NCBI GenBank assembly: GCA_021740085.1
Contig: JAIPAL010000008.1
Location: forward strand, 1-49,352
Length of the DNA stretch: 49,352 bases
Direction: 5' to 3'
DNA from: Crocinitomicaceae bacterium
GTDB lineage: Bacteria; Bacteroidota; Bacteroidia; Flavobacteriales_D; Crocinitomicaceae
Every line of letters starts with the position of its first letter. The stretch's first letter is position 1. The translations under genes and the position numbers were made by a program. The notes beneath the pieces were generated by a model. It was not told where the DNA came from. It was given only the letters and a program-made list of their open reading frames with translations, and did no database searches. This document shows positions 8,801 to 19,220 of the stretch, in pieces.

Positions 8801-9708
8801 TAATCAGTTACGACCACATCTGGATTACTCGTAATTAAAGGTGCATTTTGTATTCTAAGAGGTAGAACATTTGGATTTACATTTACAAAATAATAGGAAA
8901 AATCCGAGTACACATTTCGTTTCTGATCAAACTCCACCGTTCCATTGGGAAACCACTGATGTGGGCCACTACCGTAAAACAAAAGATAATCCTGGTCATT
9001 AAAAATACCGTCAGATTCCCCATTAATATAAACAGCAACTTGCGCCAAATCGTCAATTCGAGGAATTGAATTTAACTCAGGCATCATTCCCTCTCCATTA
9101 CCATAAATATGAAGTTGCGAAGGGTCTAAATTCGTTACATCAATACCAATGGAACTAAGAAAGCTTTTATCCAACTTGTAAATCCCATCGCGTGAAACAG
9201 CAATTTTATACCAAAAACCTGATCCATCCTGCAAAACAGAATTTGGTGCGAAATCTTTTAATTGCGACTGCGAAGCTTCTTTGGGTGTAATTTTAACATC
9301 AAATCGTTGAATTCTATGAATCACCTTATCTACTTTAATATAAGGTATGCTAAAGATAACCAAGAATGCCTCTTTTCCGGCCTTTGTAATTTTCGTGTCT
9401 AATTGAATGTCATCCGATACAAAAACAGAGAAACGCTCTAAGAATGCAACTTCAGCAGCAGATGCTGGCGAGGTACTATAATTAATTAGTTCAGCTGAAT
9501 ACCTATCATTTTTTAATGGGATAGTATGGTAAAAAACAGGGCTGACATTATCCAATGATTGACCTTGAATAGATGGTATAAAAAGCGATTCTTCGTTATA
9601 TTTAATTGGTAATGGATCTGACCAAGGAATTTCAATCGTAAAAACTTGAGAATTCGCTTTAAAACAAACGAAAAGCAAAACCAAGGTGTAAAAACAAAGT
9701 ATCTTCAT
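5869..9708 (-). CDS. porU: T9SS sortase PorU (gingipain-family C25 peptidase)
   Basis: A 1279-residue secreted protein that removes the C-terminal sorting domain of Type IX cargo and attaches the cargo to the surface. It has a signal peptide (residues 1-20), a beta-rich N-terminal half, and a peptidase C25 domain. The expected catalytic dyad is His at about 790 (NYVGHGGE) and Cys at about 825 (SATCEF), a spacing close to that of the P. gingivalis enzyme. Residues from about 1185 (YNYPNPF...) to the end (KLVIF) form a T9SS type A sorting domain, as known for PorU itself. It is divergent from the PorP-like gene and upstream of porV. Confidence 0.95.
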   Translation of the reverse strand: MKILCFYTLVLLFVCFKANSQVFTIEIPWSDPLPIKYNEESLFIPSIQGQSLDNVSPVFYHTIPLKNDRYSAELINYSTSPASAAEVAFLERFSVFVSDDIQLDTKITKAGKEAFLVIFSIPYIKVDKVIHRIQRFDVKITPKEASQSQLKDFAPNSVLQDGSGFWYKIAVSRDGIYKLDKSFLSSIGIDVTNLDPSQLHIYGNGEGMMPELNSIPRIDDLAQVAVYINGESDGIFNDQDYLLFYGSGPHQWFPNGTVEFDQKRNVYSDFSYYFVNVNPNVLPLRIQNAPLITSNPDVVVTDYDFRDVYENDLISLVGGGQRWYGELFDIDLERTFNFSIPNIVTTSPVKFKTALATNSLSTANTAQKYFCNGTQLLNELLPSAPYDFARSTKSMVFSTPSSLLAFKVSITRNSPNTLTYLDRILLNAKRDLVFYGSQFGFRNLVNSDSLLLGEYQISNFPTQGFIWDVTNKQIPQLIQGNMIGAGNTFSFKQNMKFSEFVASNGSLFYEPDKIGTVNYQNLHSLSQADYLIVTNPLFFEQATRLANLHREQGLIVHVVTDDQVYNEFSSGAKDAVGIRMFVKMFYDRANLVSGSLAPKYLLLFGDGTYDPKDRVPNNNNYMLTYQVDNSENHIYAMVTDDFFGMLGDNEAINQTDLLDVGVGRLVVSNVTEAKQQVDKIEHYMKNGSNLFLNSSTNNCCLDSLTNGNFGDWRLKYVQISDDEEGGYFINNDTEPQYDIVKSNHREMNCDKLYLDAYPQQTSAGGQRYPEVYSAITDRVERGALVVNYVGHGGEVGLAEERVVTIPQVQSWKNINALHLFVSATCEFTKFDDPNRISAGEWLALNPTGGAIALMTTTRSVFFGVNTATGTAFYNNVFERDANLQPKTFGEIVRLTKNQSGSNDNKRSFTLIGDPALKIALPRLRVVTDSLNGQPYAIIDTIKALGKVTIKGHIEDFYGNVQSNFNGYVLPSIFDKTKSFNTLGQDDTSPIINYELQRNVVYKGKSTVNNGTFSFTFIVPKDIALSYGLGKISYYAFNNSTDAAGVDTTFSIGGIDPIGVLDNVGPSVELFLNDDKFIDGGITDATPVLFAKIFDENGINTVGNGIGHDLTAIIDENTAESINLNDYYSSDLDTYQSGTIRYELPELTEGAHSVSLKVWDVNNNSSLTKINFLVRPSENAAINHLYNYPNPFTSNTKFMFEHNQSCDNMDVQIQVYSVSGRLVKTILEKVQTVGFRTDGLNWDGKDDFGDKLARGVYIYRLSIKTDTGETAQKTEKLVIF

Positions 9709-9820
9709 GCAAAAACAAAATTAATAAGTATTAAGATTCAAAAAACGTATTGCTATTTTATTTATTTGAATTTATTTACGATATTTGTAACCTAGATTAA
9801 TATAAATCGTATTGAACGGC

Positions 9821-10819
9821 GTGATAAAAAGAAATAGATCCTTCATAACATCAATATTTCATAAGCTAATTTTGTTAGTGATAGGGATATTCGTTTCGCA
9901 CAATGTATTATTTGCGCAAGACCCAACATTTACACAATTTTATTCAAATCCATTATATCTTAATCCTGCATTGGCTGGATCAACAGGTTGTCCGAGGATT
10001 AATATGAATTACAGAAATGAATGGCCACAATTGACCGGTAATTATGTTACCTACTCGGCATCTTTTGACACCTATTCAAAGGATATCAATGGAGGGGTAG
10101 GTTTAATGGCTACCTATGATCAGCAAGCTGAGGGGACCATCTCAACAACTATGCTTGGCGGTATATATTCCTACAACCTTAAAATCAACCGAAAAACATC
10201 CTTGATGTTTGGTGCTCGGGCAGCTTATTATCAGAAATTTTTAGATTGGAATAAACTTACATTCGGTGATATGATCGATCCAAGAAGAGGATTTATTTAT
10301 CAAACCAATGATATTCCAAGAGGTGGAAAACGTGGCTTTTTTGATGTTTCCGGTGGAGCAGTTATTTTCACCAAACAATTTTATGCTGGTGTAGCTGCGC
10401 ATCACGCAAATCAACCAGATGAATCAATGATACTAGGTGAATCAAAATTACCTGTTCGTGTAACTGCTCACATGGGGGGGACCATTCCAATAGGTAGAAG
10501 AGGTAGATATTCTGATGGAACAAGTATTAAGCCTGCAGTTATCTATCAATATCAAAACGGATTTCAAGAATTAAACATTGGAGCTTACCTAAATTACAGT
10601 TCTCTTAATATTGGAGTTTGGTACCGCAACAAGGATGCTTTTGTATTCATATTAGGAGCAAAAACTGAAAAATTTAATATTGGCTATAGTTATGACTTAA
10701 CTGTATCTAAATTAGGTAATGGATTAACTGGCGGTTCCCACGAAATTTCAATGCAAATCAATTTAAAATGCAAGAAAAAAGCAAAGAATTTTAGAAAGAT
10801 TTCCTGCCCCTCATTTTAA
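9821..10819 (+). CDS. PorP/SprF family Type IX secretion outer-membrane protein
   Basis: About 332 residues. A signal peptide ending ...FAQ is followed directly by the family signature QDPTFTQFYSNPLYLNPALAGS and NYRNEWP. The rest alternates beta-strands typical of a barrel, e.g. GGVGLMATYDQQAEGTIS and the final EISMQINLKC. PorP/SprF proteins anchor T9SS cargo or modules with type B sorting domains; many paralogues exist, so the exact role is open. There is no ATG at the N-terminus: GTG 9821 and TTG 9812 are the possible starts, and GTG gives the more usual signal peptide. It ends 12 bases before the first possible gldJ start, so it is probably co-transcribed with gldJ. Confidence 0.88.
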   Translation: MIKRNRSFITSIFHKLILLVIGIFVSHNVLFAQDPTFTQFYSNPLYLNPALAGSTGCPRINMNYRNEWPQLTGNYVTYSASFDTYSKDINGGVGLMATYDQQAEGTISTTMLGGIYSYNLKINRKTSLMFGARAAYYQKFLDWNKLTFGDMIDPRRGFIYQTNDIPRGGKRGFFDVSGGAVIFTKQFYAGVAAHHANQPDESMILGESKLPVRVTAHMGGTIPIGRRGRYSDGTSIKPAVIYQYQNGFQELNIGAYLNYSSLNIGVWYRNKDAFVFILGAKTEKFNIGYSYDLTVSKLGNGLTGGSHEISMQINLKCKKKAKNFRKISCPSF

Positions 10820-10873
10820 TAGTGTAACCAAATGAAAAAAATTAATTTTATTTTTGCTCAAAATAGATTATTT

Positions 10874-13528
10874 ATGAAAATCTCAGACATTAAAAAAATT
10901 GGTGCTATAGCCCTTACAATATTCTTCTTAGGAAGTTGTGCCCAAGATGAATCTACCTCAACAGGTTGGAAATATAACAAAACCGAAAATGGTGGCTTTG
11001 AGAAAAAAGACTTCGAAGAACAGGAAACTGGTCCCGGCTTAGTAATGATAGAAGGTGGTGTATTTACGATGGGCCGATCCGAGGAAGACGTTATGGATGA
11101 CTGGAATGCCCAAGCAAGTAAGAAAACCGTTTCTTCCTTTTATATGGATCGTACAGAAGTTTCTAATTTTCACTGGTTGGAATACGTATATTGGATGAAA
11201 CGTGTTTATTACAAGTCTTACCCACACATTTACAAAAAATCGCTACCAGACACGCTAGTTTGGAGAAATCCACTTTCATATAGAGAGAAATTTATTGATT
11301 ATTATTTTAGACATCCTGCGTATAGGGATTATCCTGTTGTGGGTGTTTCATGGATTCAAGCGAATGATTTTTGTAAATGGAGAACAGACCGTGTAAATGA
11401 AGCAATCTTAGTTCGTGAAGGAATATTGAATTGGCATTTTGCAGACGGTGAATTAAATGAAGTTGCTTCAGCTAATGATCCAAAATATGCTGGAAAATTC
11501 CGTTCAGCTCCTGAAAACATGTTTAATACCGATTCTTATTTAGCAGGACAGTATAATCAAACTACCAAAGATGGTTATACCGTTACAACTGATCCAAAGG
11601 GTGAATTTAAAGATAAAAATAAAAAAGATGTGCCAAGGGATCCATACATGTTAGACAATTATGATCCTGTTTATGCAGTTAAAGATGACCCAACAGATCC
11701 AAAATCTGCCGTATACCGTGGAAAAAGACAAGTAAGAATTGAAGATGGTATTCTACTTCCTAAATACAGATTGCCAATTGAAGCTGAATGGGAATTTGCT
11801 GCAAGTGGTTTATTAGGGAATTTGGATCCAAATTCAGAAAACATTGACGAAAGACGTATTTATCCTTGGGATGGACATTATGTTCGTAAAGATGAAGAGC
11901 AATTCCAAGGGTCAATCCAAGCCAATTTCACAAGAGGAAGAGGTGACCAAATGGGTGTTTCTGGCGCCTTAAACGATGGAGCTGATGTTACTTGTCGTGT
12001 AGATGATTTTTGGCCAAACGATTACGGATTATACAACATGGCTGGAAATGTTTCTGAATGGGTAATGGATACCTACCGCCCACTTTCAAGTGAAGTAACG
12101 GACGAGTTCATGCCATTTAGAGGAAATGTTTATCAAACAAAATTACTTGTGCCTGATGGACTTTACGACAAACAAGTGAAAGCATCTGAAAATATTTATG
12201 ATGTATATGGAATGAAGGAATTCGTGAATGAATATGCACGAGTTAAATACCTATCAATGACTAATAATCCGCTTGATTTATCAACTAAATTCCAAAATAA
12301 TTATGCTGCTCAACAGGCTGCAAACACAAAGAAAACGATTGATTTTACAACGGGAAGTTTTGCCTACATTATTGGTGATACTGTTACATTAACGGGAGAT
12401 AAAGCTCTTCTAGAGAAAAGTCAACTACCGATAAACTGGGTGATTCAAAACGGGACATTTGTAGGTGGTACCACCAAATCTGATACTGTTGTGAAGGTAA
12501 TATTCAATACGGTTGGGACATTTACTGTTAAACTTACTCAAGGCCCAATAAGTGAAGAGAAGACTAATTTTATTACGATTGTAAAAACTGCTCAAGAATT
12601 AAAAGGATTCGTAAATACTGTTAGTAGTCAAACCAAAATCAACTCGAATCAAGATAAGCGTAAATATCAATTTAATAGTCCAAGCAATTCGTATTTAGCA
12701 AATAGCAGTCAGTACACCTTGAACGACAGCATACAATTTGCAGTATTGGATGATATTAATGCCTTGTTGGATACAGCAATCTTCTTGTACAACAAAGGAA
12801 ATACAATAAAAGCCTCTGCTTATATTGAACAAGCTTTATTTGGAAATGCAAATAATTCTGTATCGCCAATTGATTTTAGAAAGAATTATGATGAAGATAC
12901 TGATCCTTTAGGAATCGGTGTACATTATTTTAAGCTTGATGATGACGGGAAACCAGAAACTGATCCTACTACATTTAATATATTCAAGGATGATTATTTA
13001 GAATTCAGATTTAAGAATTATAAAACTGATCCAACTATTTCTACTTGGTTATTAACCTTAAGAAATGGCTTAAGTGAGTTTATTGTAGAGAGCCGTGGAA
13101 AGCAACGTTGGAGAAATGTAACGGAAGAAGAAAACATTGGACGTTTAAATTACCGTAAAGATGACTACATTGATTATTTAGATGGTGATTTAGAGTCTTC
13201 TATCTTTTATAATGATAAGCAACGTAAAGAAGACATTAACAGTGGTAAAAGAGATGCTTCACAGGTTGTTTACCAAAATGAGCACGAGAACTTCGATTTA
13301 GAAGGGAAGTCAATAAATAAAGGTATTAATGGCTGGCCTACTACCTTAATTTCCGATAAATCAAAAGTTTATAAAGGAGGTTCATGGGCTGATAGAGCCT
13401 ACTGGTTATCATCCGGAAATAGAAGATTCTTAGATGAAGACAAATCTTCTGCTATGATCGGCTTCCGATGTGCCATGGATAGAGTCGGAAGTTCCAGACA
13501 AAGTATAAATGAGAAAAAACGAAAATAA
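10874..13528 (+). CDS. gldJ: Gliding motility lipoprotein GldJ, with a large internal insertion
   Basis: A lipoprotein with a formylglycine-generating-enzyme (sulfatase-modifying factor) fold, needed for gliding and Type IX secretion. Starting at ATG 10874 the signal is short and the lipobox LGSC puts the lipidated Cys at residue 22; ATG 10832 is an in-frame alternative. FGE-like blocks are seen at about 55 (MIEGGVFTMGR), in the middle (LPIEAEWEFAASG and YGLYNMAGNVSEWVMD) and at the end (YKGGSWADRAYWL, GFRCAMDR). Family members are usually about 550-570 residues, whereas this one is 884. The excess lies between about residues 425 and 745 and includes a PKD-like stretch at 492-555. It ends before a terminator and murF. 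Confidence 0.92.
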   Translation: MKISDIKKIGAIALTIFFLGSCAQDESTSTGWKYNKTENGGFEKKDFEEQETGPGLVMIEGGVFTMGRSEEDVMDDWNAQASKKTVSSFYMDRTEVSNFHWLEYVYWMKRVYYKSYPHIYKKSLPDTLVWRNPLSYREKFIDYYFRHPAYRDYPVVGVSWIQANDFCKWRTDRVNEAILVREGILNWHFADGELNEVASANDPKYAGKFRSAPENMFNTDSYLAGQYNQTTKDGYTVTTDPKGEFKDKNKKDVPRDPYMLDNYDPVYAVKDDPTDPKSAVYRGKRQVRIEDGILLPKYRLPIEAEWEFAASGLLGNLDPNSENIDERRIYPWDGHYVRKDEEQFQGSIQANFTRGRGDQMGVSGALNDGADVTCRVDDFWPNDYGLYNMAGNVSEWVMDTYRPLSSEVTDEFMPFRGNVYQTKLLVPDGLYDKQVKASENIYDVYGMKEFVNEYARVKYLSMTNNPLDLSTKFQNNYAAQQAANTKKTIDFTTGSFAYIIGDTVTLTGDKALLEKSQLPINWVIQNGTFVGGTTKSDTVVKVIFNTVGTFTVKLTQGPISEEKTNFITIVKTAQELKGFVNTVSSQTKINSNQDKRKYQFNSPSNSYLANSSQYTLNDSIQFAVLDDINALLDTAIFLYNKGNTIKASAYIEQALFGNANNSVSPIDFRKNYDEDTDPLGIGVHYFKLDDDGKPETDPTTFNIFKDDYLEFRFKNYKTDPTISTWLLTLRNGLSEFIVESRGKQRWRNVTEEENIGRLNYRKDDYIDYLDGDLESSIFYNDKQRKEDINSGKRDASQVVYQNEHENFDLEGKSINKGINGWPTTLISDKSKVYKGGSWADRAYWLSSGNRRFLDEDKSSAMIGFRCAMDRVGSSRQSINEKKRK

Positions 13529-13541
13529 TTTATAAAATATT

Positions 13542-13569
13542 AAAGCCTCTTTCACTAGGGGCTTTTTTA
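13542..13569 (+). terminator. Rho-independent terminator after gldJ
   Basis: The stem AAAGCCTC pairs with GGGGCTTT (one G-T pair) around an 8-base loop and is followed by a T-run. It separates the PorP-like/gldJ unit from murF, whose ATG is only a few bases downstream. Confidence 0.75.
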
Positions 13570-13576
13570 TGATACT

Positions 13577-14869
13577 ATGAATCTATTTAATCTATTTAAT
13601 CTCTTTTACGAATCTTCAGGTGCTTGTATTGACACACGATCAATAAAAAAAGATTGTTTATTTATCGCCCTTAAAGGGAATAATTTCGATGGAAATGATT
13701 TTGTCGAGATTGCGCTAAAGGAAGGCGCGAAGTATTGTATATCAGATCGAGAAGCCGTTTGTAATAACACCAACATATTTTACACAGAAGACTCCCTCCT
13801 ATTTTTGCAAAATCTTGCACTACAACATCGTAGAAAGTTTAACATCCCAGTACTTGGCATAACAGGAAGCAATGGTAAAACAAGTACCAAAGAACTAATA
13901 AATGCTGTCTTAAAACAAAAATATGAGGTGCTTTGTACTGCTGGGAATTTCAATAACCACATTGGAGTTCCATTAACATTACTAAACCTTACCGCCAACC
14001 ATGAAATTGCTATCATTGAAATGGGTGCGAATAAACCAGGTGATATTGCTGAACTTTGTGCTATTGCTGAACCAAGTCATGGAGTCATCACCAACATTGG
14101 GAAAGCTCACTTAGAAGGATTCAAAGACATAAATGGGATAATAAAAACCAAGAAAGAACTTTATACGTCAGTAAGTTGTACTAATAAAGGCATACTATTT
14201 TACAATACCGACGATGAAATACTCACTGAAAACCTACCAAATAATACCCAAAACATATCCTATGGCACTAGCGAATCCAGTGATATTATTGGAGAACTTA
14301 TCGAATTAAATCCTTTAGTTAATTTACGTTATTCACATGATGATTTCCAATCAAATAGCGTACAGACCCAACTAATCGGAAAATACAACTTCTATAATTT
14401 TCTATGTGCGATAAGTATAGGCGTCTTTTTCAAGGTGAAAGATGAAAATATCATAAAAGCTATAAGTGATTACGTATCTACTAATAATCGCTCTGAAGTT
14501 GCGAAAACGGCACATAACACCCTAATTATAGATTGTTATAATGCTAATCCAAGTAGTATGGCATCTGCATTAGAAAGCTTCGTTATGATTCCTCACGAAA
14601 GTAAATTAGCAATCATTGGGGACATGTTAGAACTTGGTAGTGAAGCTAAAAAAGAACACGAAAAAATAATTCAGTATTGCGAAGCCAATAACATTAATTA
14701 CATCAGTGTTGGCGAAAATTTTGCAACGGTAAATTCAAACAAGGAAAGTAAATTTTTATCCAGCGATAAGCTAATTTCTTTTTTAACAAGCACTCCGCTG
14801 AAAAACAAGTTGATTTTATTAAAGGGTTCTAGAGGAATTGCATTGGAGAAATTAGTACCAGTGCTATAA
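13577..14869 (+). CDS. murF: UDP-N-acetylmuramoyl-tripeptide--D-alanyl-D-alanine ligase
   Basis: A 430-residue Mur ligase that adds D-Ala-D-Ala to the UDP-MurNAc-tripeptide, the last cytoplasmic step of the peptidoglycan precursor. The ATP-binding loop GITGSNGKTSTKE is at about 94-106, the central domain has EMGANKPGDIAEL and ITNIGKAHLEGF, and the C-terminal domain has IIDCYNANPSSMASAL and IGDMLELG. The N-terminus is short, with SSGACIDTRSI (13-23) matching the MurF substrate domain. The first residues are three copies of Asn-Leu-Phe, encoded by a 9-base tandem repeat. Its 3' end faces prfB with a 13-base gap. Confidence 0.95.
   Translation: MNLFNLFNLFYESSGACIDTRSIKKDCLFIALKGNNFDGNDFVEIALKEGAKYCISDREAVCNNTNIFYTEDSLLFLQNLALQHRRKFNIPVLGITGSNGKTSTKELINAVLKQKYEVLCTAGNFNNHIGVPLTLLNLTANHEIAIIEMGANKPGDIAELCAIAEPSHGVITNIGKAHLEGFKDINGIIKTKKELYTSVSCTNKGILFYNTDDEILTENLPNNTQNISYGTSESSDIIGELIELNPLVNLRYSHDDFQSNSVQTQLIGKYNFYNFLCAISIGVFFKVKDENIIKAISDYVSTNNRSEVAKTAHNTLIIDCYNANPSSMASALESFVMIPHESKLAIIGDMLELGSEAKKEHEKIIQYCEANNINYISVGENFATVNSNKESKFLSSDKLISFLTSTPLKNKLILLKGSRGIALEKLVPVL
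13580..13606 (+). repeat. Nine-base tandem repeat at the murF N-terminus
   Basis: Two exact copies and one near-copy (one base changed) of AATCTATTT directly after the murF ATG encode Asn-Leu-Phe three times. Being in frame, copy-number change would alter the protein length only by whole units. Confidence 0.8.
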
Positions 14870-14882
14870 GTTCATTTTTTTC

Positions 14883-15965
14883 TTATGCCCCGTATTGCAT
14901 GAGAAAACCTTTAAGGAAAGGATCAAGATTACCGTCCATTACGCCCTCTACATCGGAAGTTTCTATACCAGTTCGAACGTCTTTCACTAATTTATAGGGT
15001 TGCATTACATAATTACGAATTTGAGATCCCCATTCAATTTTCTTTTTACCAGCTTCAATTTCATTTCGTTTTTCAAGACGCTCTCGCAATACCAATTCAT
15101 ATAATTGAGAACGAAGTAATTGCAGTGCCTTTTCCTTATTCGCTAACTGCGACCTAGACTCCGAATTTTCAATAATAATTCCAGAAGGAGCGTGACGTAA
15201 ACGCACAGCTGTTTCCACTTTATTTACATTCTGTCCACCAGCTCCACCGGACCTAAACGTTTCAAAACTAACATCAGCTGGATTAACATAAATCTCAATA
15301 TTGTCATCAACAAGAGGGTAAACGTAGACAGATACAAATGACGTATGGCGTTTTGCATTTGAATCAAAAGGTGAAATACGCACAAGACGGTGAACACCAT
15401 TTTCGCCTTTCAAATATCCAAAAGCGAATTCACCTTCAAACTCAATCGTAACTGTTTTTACGCCGGCTACATCACCTTCTTGAAAATTCAATTCTTTTAA
15501 TTTGTGACCTTTTTTTTGTCCCCACATCATATACATACGCATAAGCATAGAAGCCCAATCGCAACTTTCTGTTCCTCCAGCACCAGCGGTTATTTGAACA
15601 ACTGCACTAAGCGCATCTTCTTCACCTGAAAGCATGTTTTTTAATTCTAGTTCCTCCACCCCATTTTGGATTTCAGCATAGATAACATCTACTTCCTTTT
15701 GTTCGGCTGCTCCTTCTTTAACAAATTCCAATAACACTTCTATATCTTGCGCAGCGCTACTCAATCGATCAAAATTTTCAACCCAATACTTTAATCCTCG
15801 AATTATTTTCATTTGCTTTTCCGCTTTTTTGGGATCATCCCAAAAAATTGGATCTTGTGTTCTTAAATCTTCTTCACGTAGAGATTGCCTTTTTTCTTCT
15901 ATTTTCAAATACAATGAAATCTCATCAATTCGTTTTAACAAATCCTTATATTGTTCGTTCGTCAT
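14883..15965 (-). CDS. prfB: Peptide chain release factor 2, without the programmed frameshift
   Basis: RF2 reads UGA and UAA and triggers peptide release. From ATG 15965 the protein has 360 residues. The stop-codon recognition tripeptide SPF is at 198-200 and the catalytic GGQ at 243-245 ([18 protein letters not shown]). In many bacteria codon 26 or nearby is an in-frame UGA bypassed by a +1 frameshift. Here the equivalent place (SLYLKIEEK, residues 17-25) is encoded without a stop (TAT TTG AAA), so no frameshift is needed. An in-frame extension to 16142 exists but runs into gcvH on the other strand and is hydrophobic nonsense. A TATTTTTG element lies 4 bases before the ATG. Confidence 0.96.
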   Translation of the reverse strand: MTNEQYKDLLKRIDEISLYLKIEEKRQSLREEDLRTQDPIFWDDPKKAEKQMKIIRGLKYWVENFDRLSSAAQDIEVLLEFVKEGAAEQKEVDVIYAEIQNGVEELELKNMLSGEEDALSAVVQITAGAGGTESCDWASMLMRMYMMWGQKKGHKLKELNFQEGDVAGVKTVTIEFEGEFAFGYLKGENGVHRLVRISPFDSNAKRHTSFVSVYVYPLVDDNIEIYVNPADVSFETFRSGGAGGQNVNKVETAVRLRHAPSGIIIENSESRSQLANKEKALQLLRSQLYELVLRERLEKRNEIEAGKKKIEWGSQIRNYVMQPYKLVKDVRTGIETSDVEGVMDGNLDPFLKGFLMQYGA

Positions 15966-15969
15966 ACTA

Positions 15970-15977
15970 CAAAAATA
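15970..15977 (-). promoter_or_regulatory. Predicted -7 element of prfB
   Basis: TATTTTTG on the minus strand ends 4 bases before the prfB ATG, predicting a transcript that starts at or next to the start codon. No clear -33 TTG is seen. Confidence 0.45.
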
Positions 15978-16037
15978 ATTATTCTTTAGAGAAGAAAAGA
16001 GATATAAATATTCGTAGTAAGATATTAGAAAAAAAAT

Positions 16038-16045
16038 TACCTTTG
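16038..16045 (+). promoter_or_regulatory. Predicted -7 element of gcvH
   Basis: TACCTTTG, a full match to TAnnTTTG, lies 14 bases before the gcvH ATG in the prfB-gcvH divergent gap. Confidence 0.45.
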
Positions 16046-16059
16046 ATAAAAATAAAAAG

Positions 16060-16437
16060 ATGAATATACCAGCAGAATTAAAATACACAAAAGACCACGA
16101 ATGGGTTAGAATGGAAGGCGATATCGCTATCGTAGGTATCACTGAATTCGCACAAGGAGAACTAGGCGATATTGTCTATGTAGAAATTGAAACAGAAGGA
16201 GAAACGTTAGAAAAAGAATCAATTTTCGGATCAATCGAAGCAGTAAAGACTGTTTCAGATTTATTCATGCCATTAAGCGGTGAGATTATGGAATTAAATA
16301 GCGCTCTAGAGGCTAATCCTGAGTTAGTAAATAGTGATCCTTATGGTGAAGGATGGATGGTTAAAATAAAAGTAACGGATACGGGTGAACTAGACCAATT
16401 ACTTAAAGCGGAAGAATACGGTAGTTTACTACACTAA
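16060..16437 (+). CDS. gcvH: Glycine cleavage system H protein
   Basis: A 125-residue lipoyl carrier that shuttles the aminomethyl group between the P, T and L proteins. The lipoylation site is Lys63 in [13 protein letters not shown], and the N-terminal block [10 protein letters not shown] and the DPYGEGWM block near 107-114 are family hallmarks. No other glycine-cleavage gene is in the window. It is divergent from prfB and followed by a strong hairpin shared with gyrB. Confidence 0.97.
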   Translation: MNIPAELKYTKDHEWVRMEGDIAIVGITEFAQGELGDIVYVEIETEGETLEKESIFGSIEAVKTVSDLFMPLSGEIMELNSALEANPELVNSDPYGEGWMVKIKVTDTGELDQLLKAEEYGSLLH

Positions 16438-16451
16438 AAAATAATTTAAAT

Positions 16452-16478
16452 AAAAAAGGCGCTACTAGCGCCTTTTTT
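16452..16478. terminator. Bidirectional terminator between gcvH and gyrB
   Basis: An A-run, a perfect stem (AGGCGCT / AGCGCCT) with a very short loop, and a T-run. Because both flanks are homopolymers it can terminate transcripts from either direction, which fits the convergent gcvH and gyrB. Confidence 0.85.
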
Positions 16479-16502
16479 ATTTACCATTAAATCATCATTC
16501 GC

Positions 16503-18515
<2,013 letters not shown>

Positions 18516-18573
18516 TTATAAATGCACAAAAAGCACTTAAAACCCTAACTTATCAACAAAATTTCAACGAAAA

Positions 18574-19131
18574 TTAGCCTTTTATCCAATCGACGATAGA
18601 AGCGTCCATTGGGGAGGTTTGAGGAGAAATAACCTTCACTAAAAAACCTTCTTCATCCAATAGATATTTTTGAAAATTCCATTGAACCTGATTGTCTTCT
18701 AAACCATTTTTAGCTTTTTGAGTTAAAAACTGATATACAGGATTCATATCCTTTCCTTTGACAGAAATTTTTGACATCATTGGGAAAGAAACTCCGTAAT
18801 TTTTTTGACAAAACGCCGCTATATTTTCATTTGAACCTGGTTCTTGCCCCATGAAATTATTTGCAGGAAATCCAACAATAACAAAATTTTGATCTTTATA
18901 CTCATTGTACAATCGCTCTAATTCTTCATACTGTGGCGTTAGGCCACACTTTGATGCAGTATTCACCACCAATATTTTTTTTCCTTTTAATGAAGCGAAA
19001 TCAAAGGCTTTACCGTTAATATCATCAACAATAAATGAATGAATGGATAGTTTAGGATCGTTAGAAACGTTGTAATTAGAAGGCATGGTGCAAGATAGAT
19101 TCAACAGTAAAACAATAAATAATATTTTCAT
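18574..19131 (-). CDS. Glutathione peroxidase family protein, secreted or lipid-anchored
   Basis: A 185-residue thiol peroxidase with Cys62 in NTASKCGLTPQYEELERLY taking the place of selenocysteine; GFPANNFMGQEPGS and WNFQKYLL supply the Gln and Trp/Asn of the catalytic site. The N-terminus (MKILFIVLLLNLSC) is a signal peptide with a weak lipobox (Cys14), suggesting a periplasmic or lipid-anchored enzyme. Bacterial members of this type usually use thioredoxin rather than glutathione. It is divergent from the OmpA-family gene. Confidence 0.92.
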   Translation of the reverse strand: MKILFIVLLLNLSCTMPSNYNVSNDPKLSIHSFIVDDINGKAFDFASLKGKKILVVNTASKCGLTPQYEELERLYNEYKDQNFVIVGFPANNFMGQEPGSNENIAAFCQKNYGVSFPMMSKISVKGKDMNPVYQFLTQKAKNGLEDNQVQWNFQKYLLDEEGFLVKVISPQTSPMDASIVDWIKG

Positions 19132-19220
19132 AACTATAATTTATTTTAAAACAACTTAGGAAATAAATAGTTCGCAGGTAACAAAGTAAACCTTTTTCGT
19201 TTTAATACGAATAATAAATA

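Noticed and set aside
15966-16142. In-frame 59-residue upstream extension of prfB
   Set aside because: It overlaps gcvH and its promoter region, is low-complexity hydrophobic, and the family N-terminus fits ATG 15965.
18550-18558. DnaA-box-like TTATCAACA upstream of gyrB
   Set aside because: A single copy with one mismatch to the strict consensus, no cluster, and no dnaA or origin features nearby.
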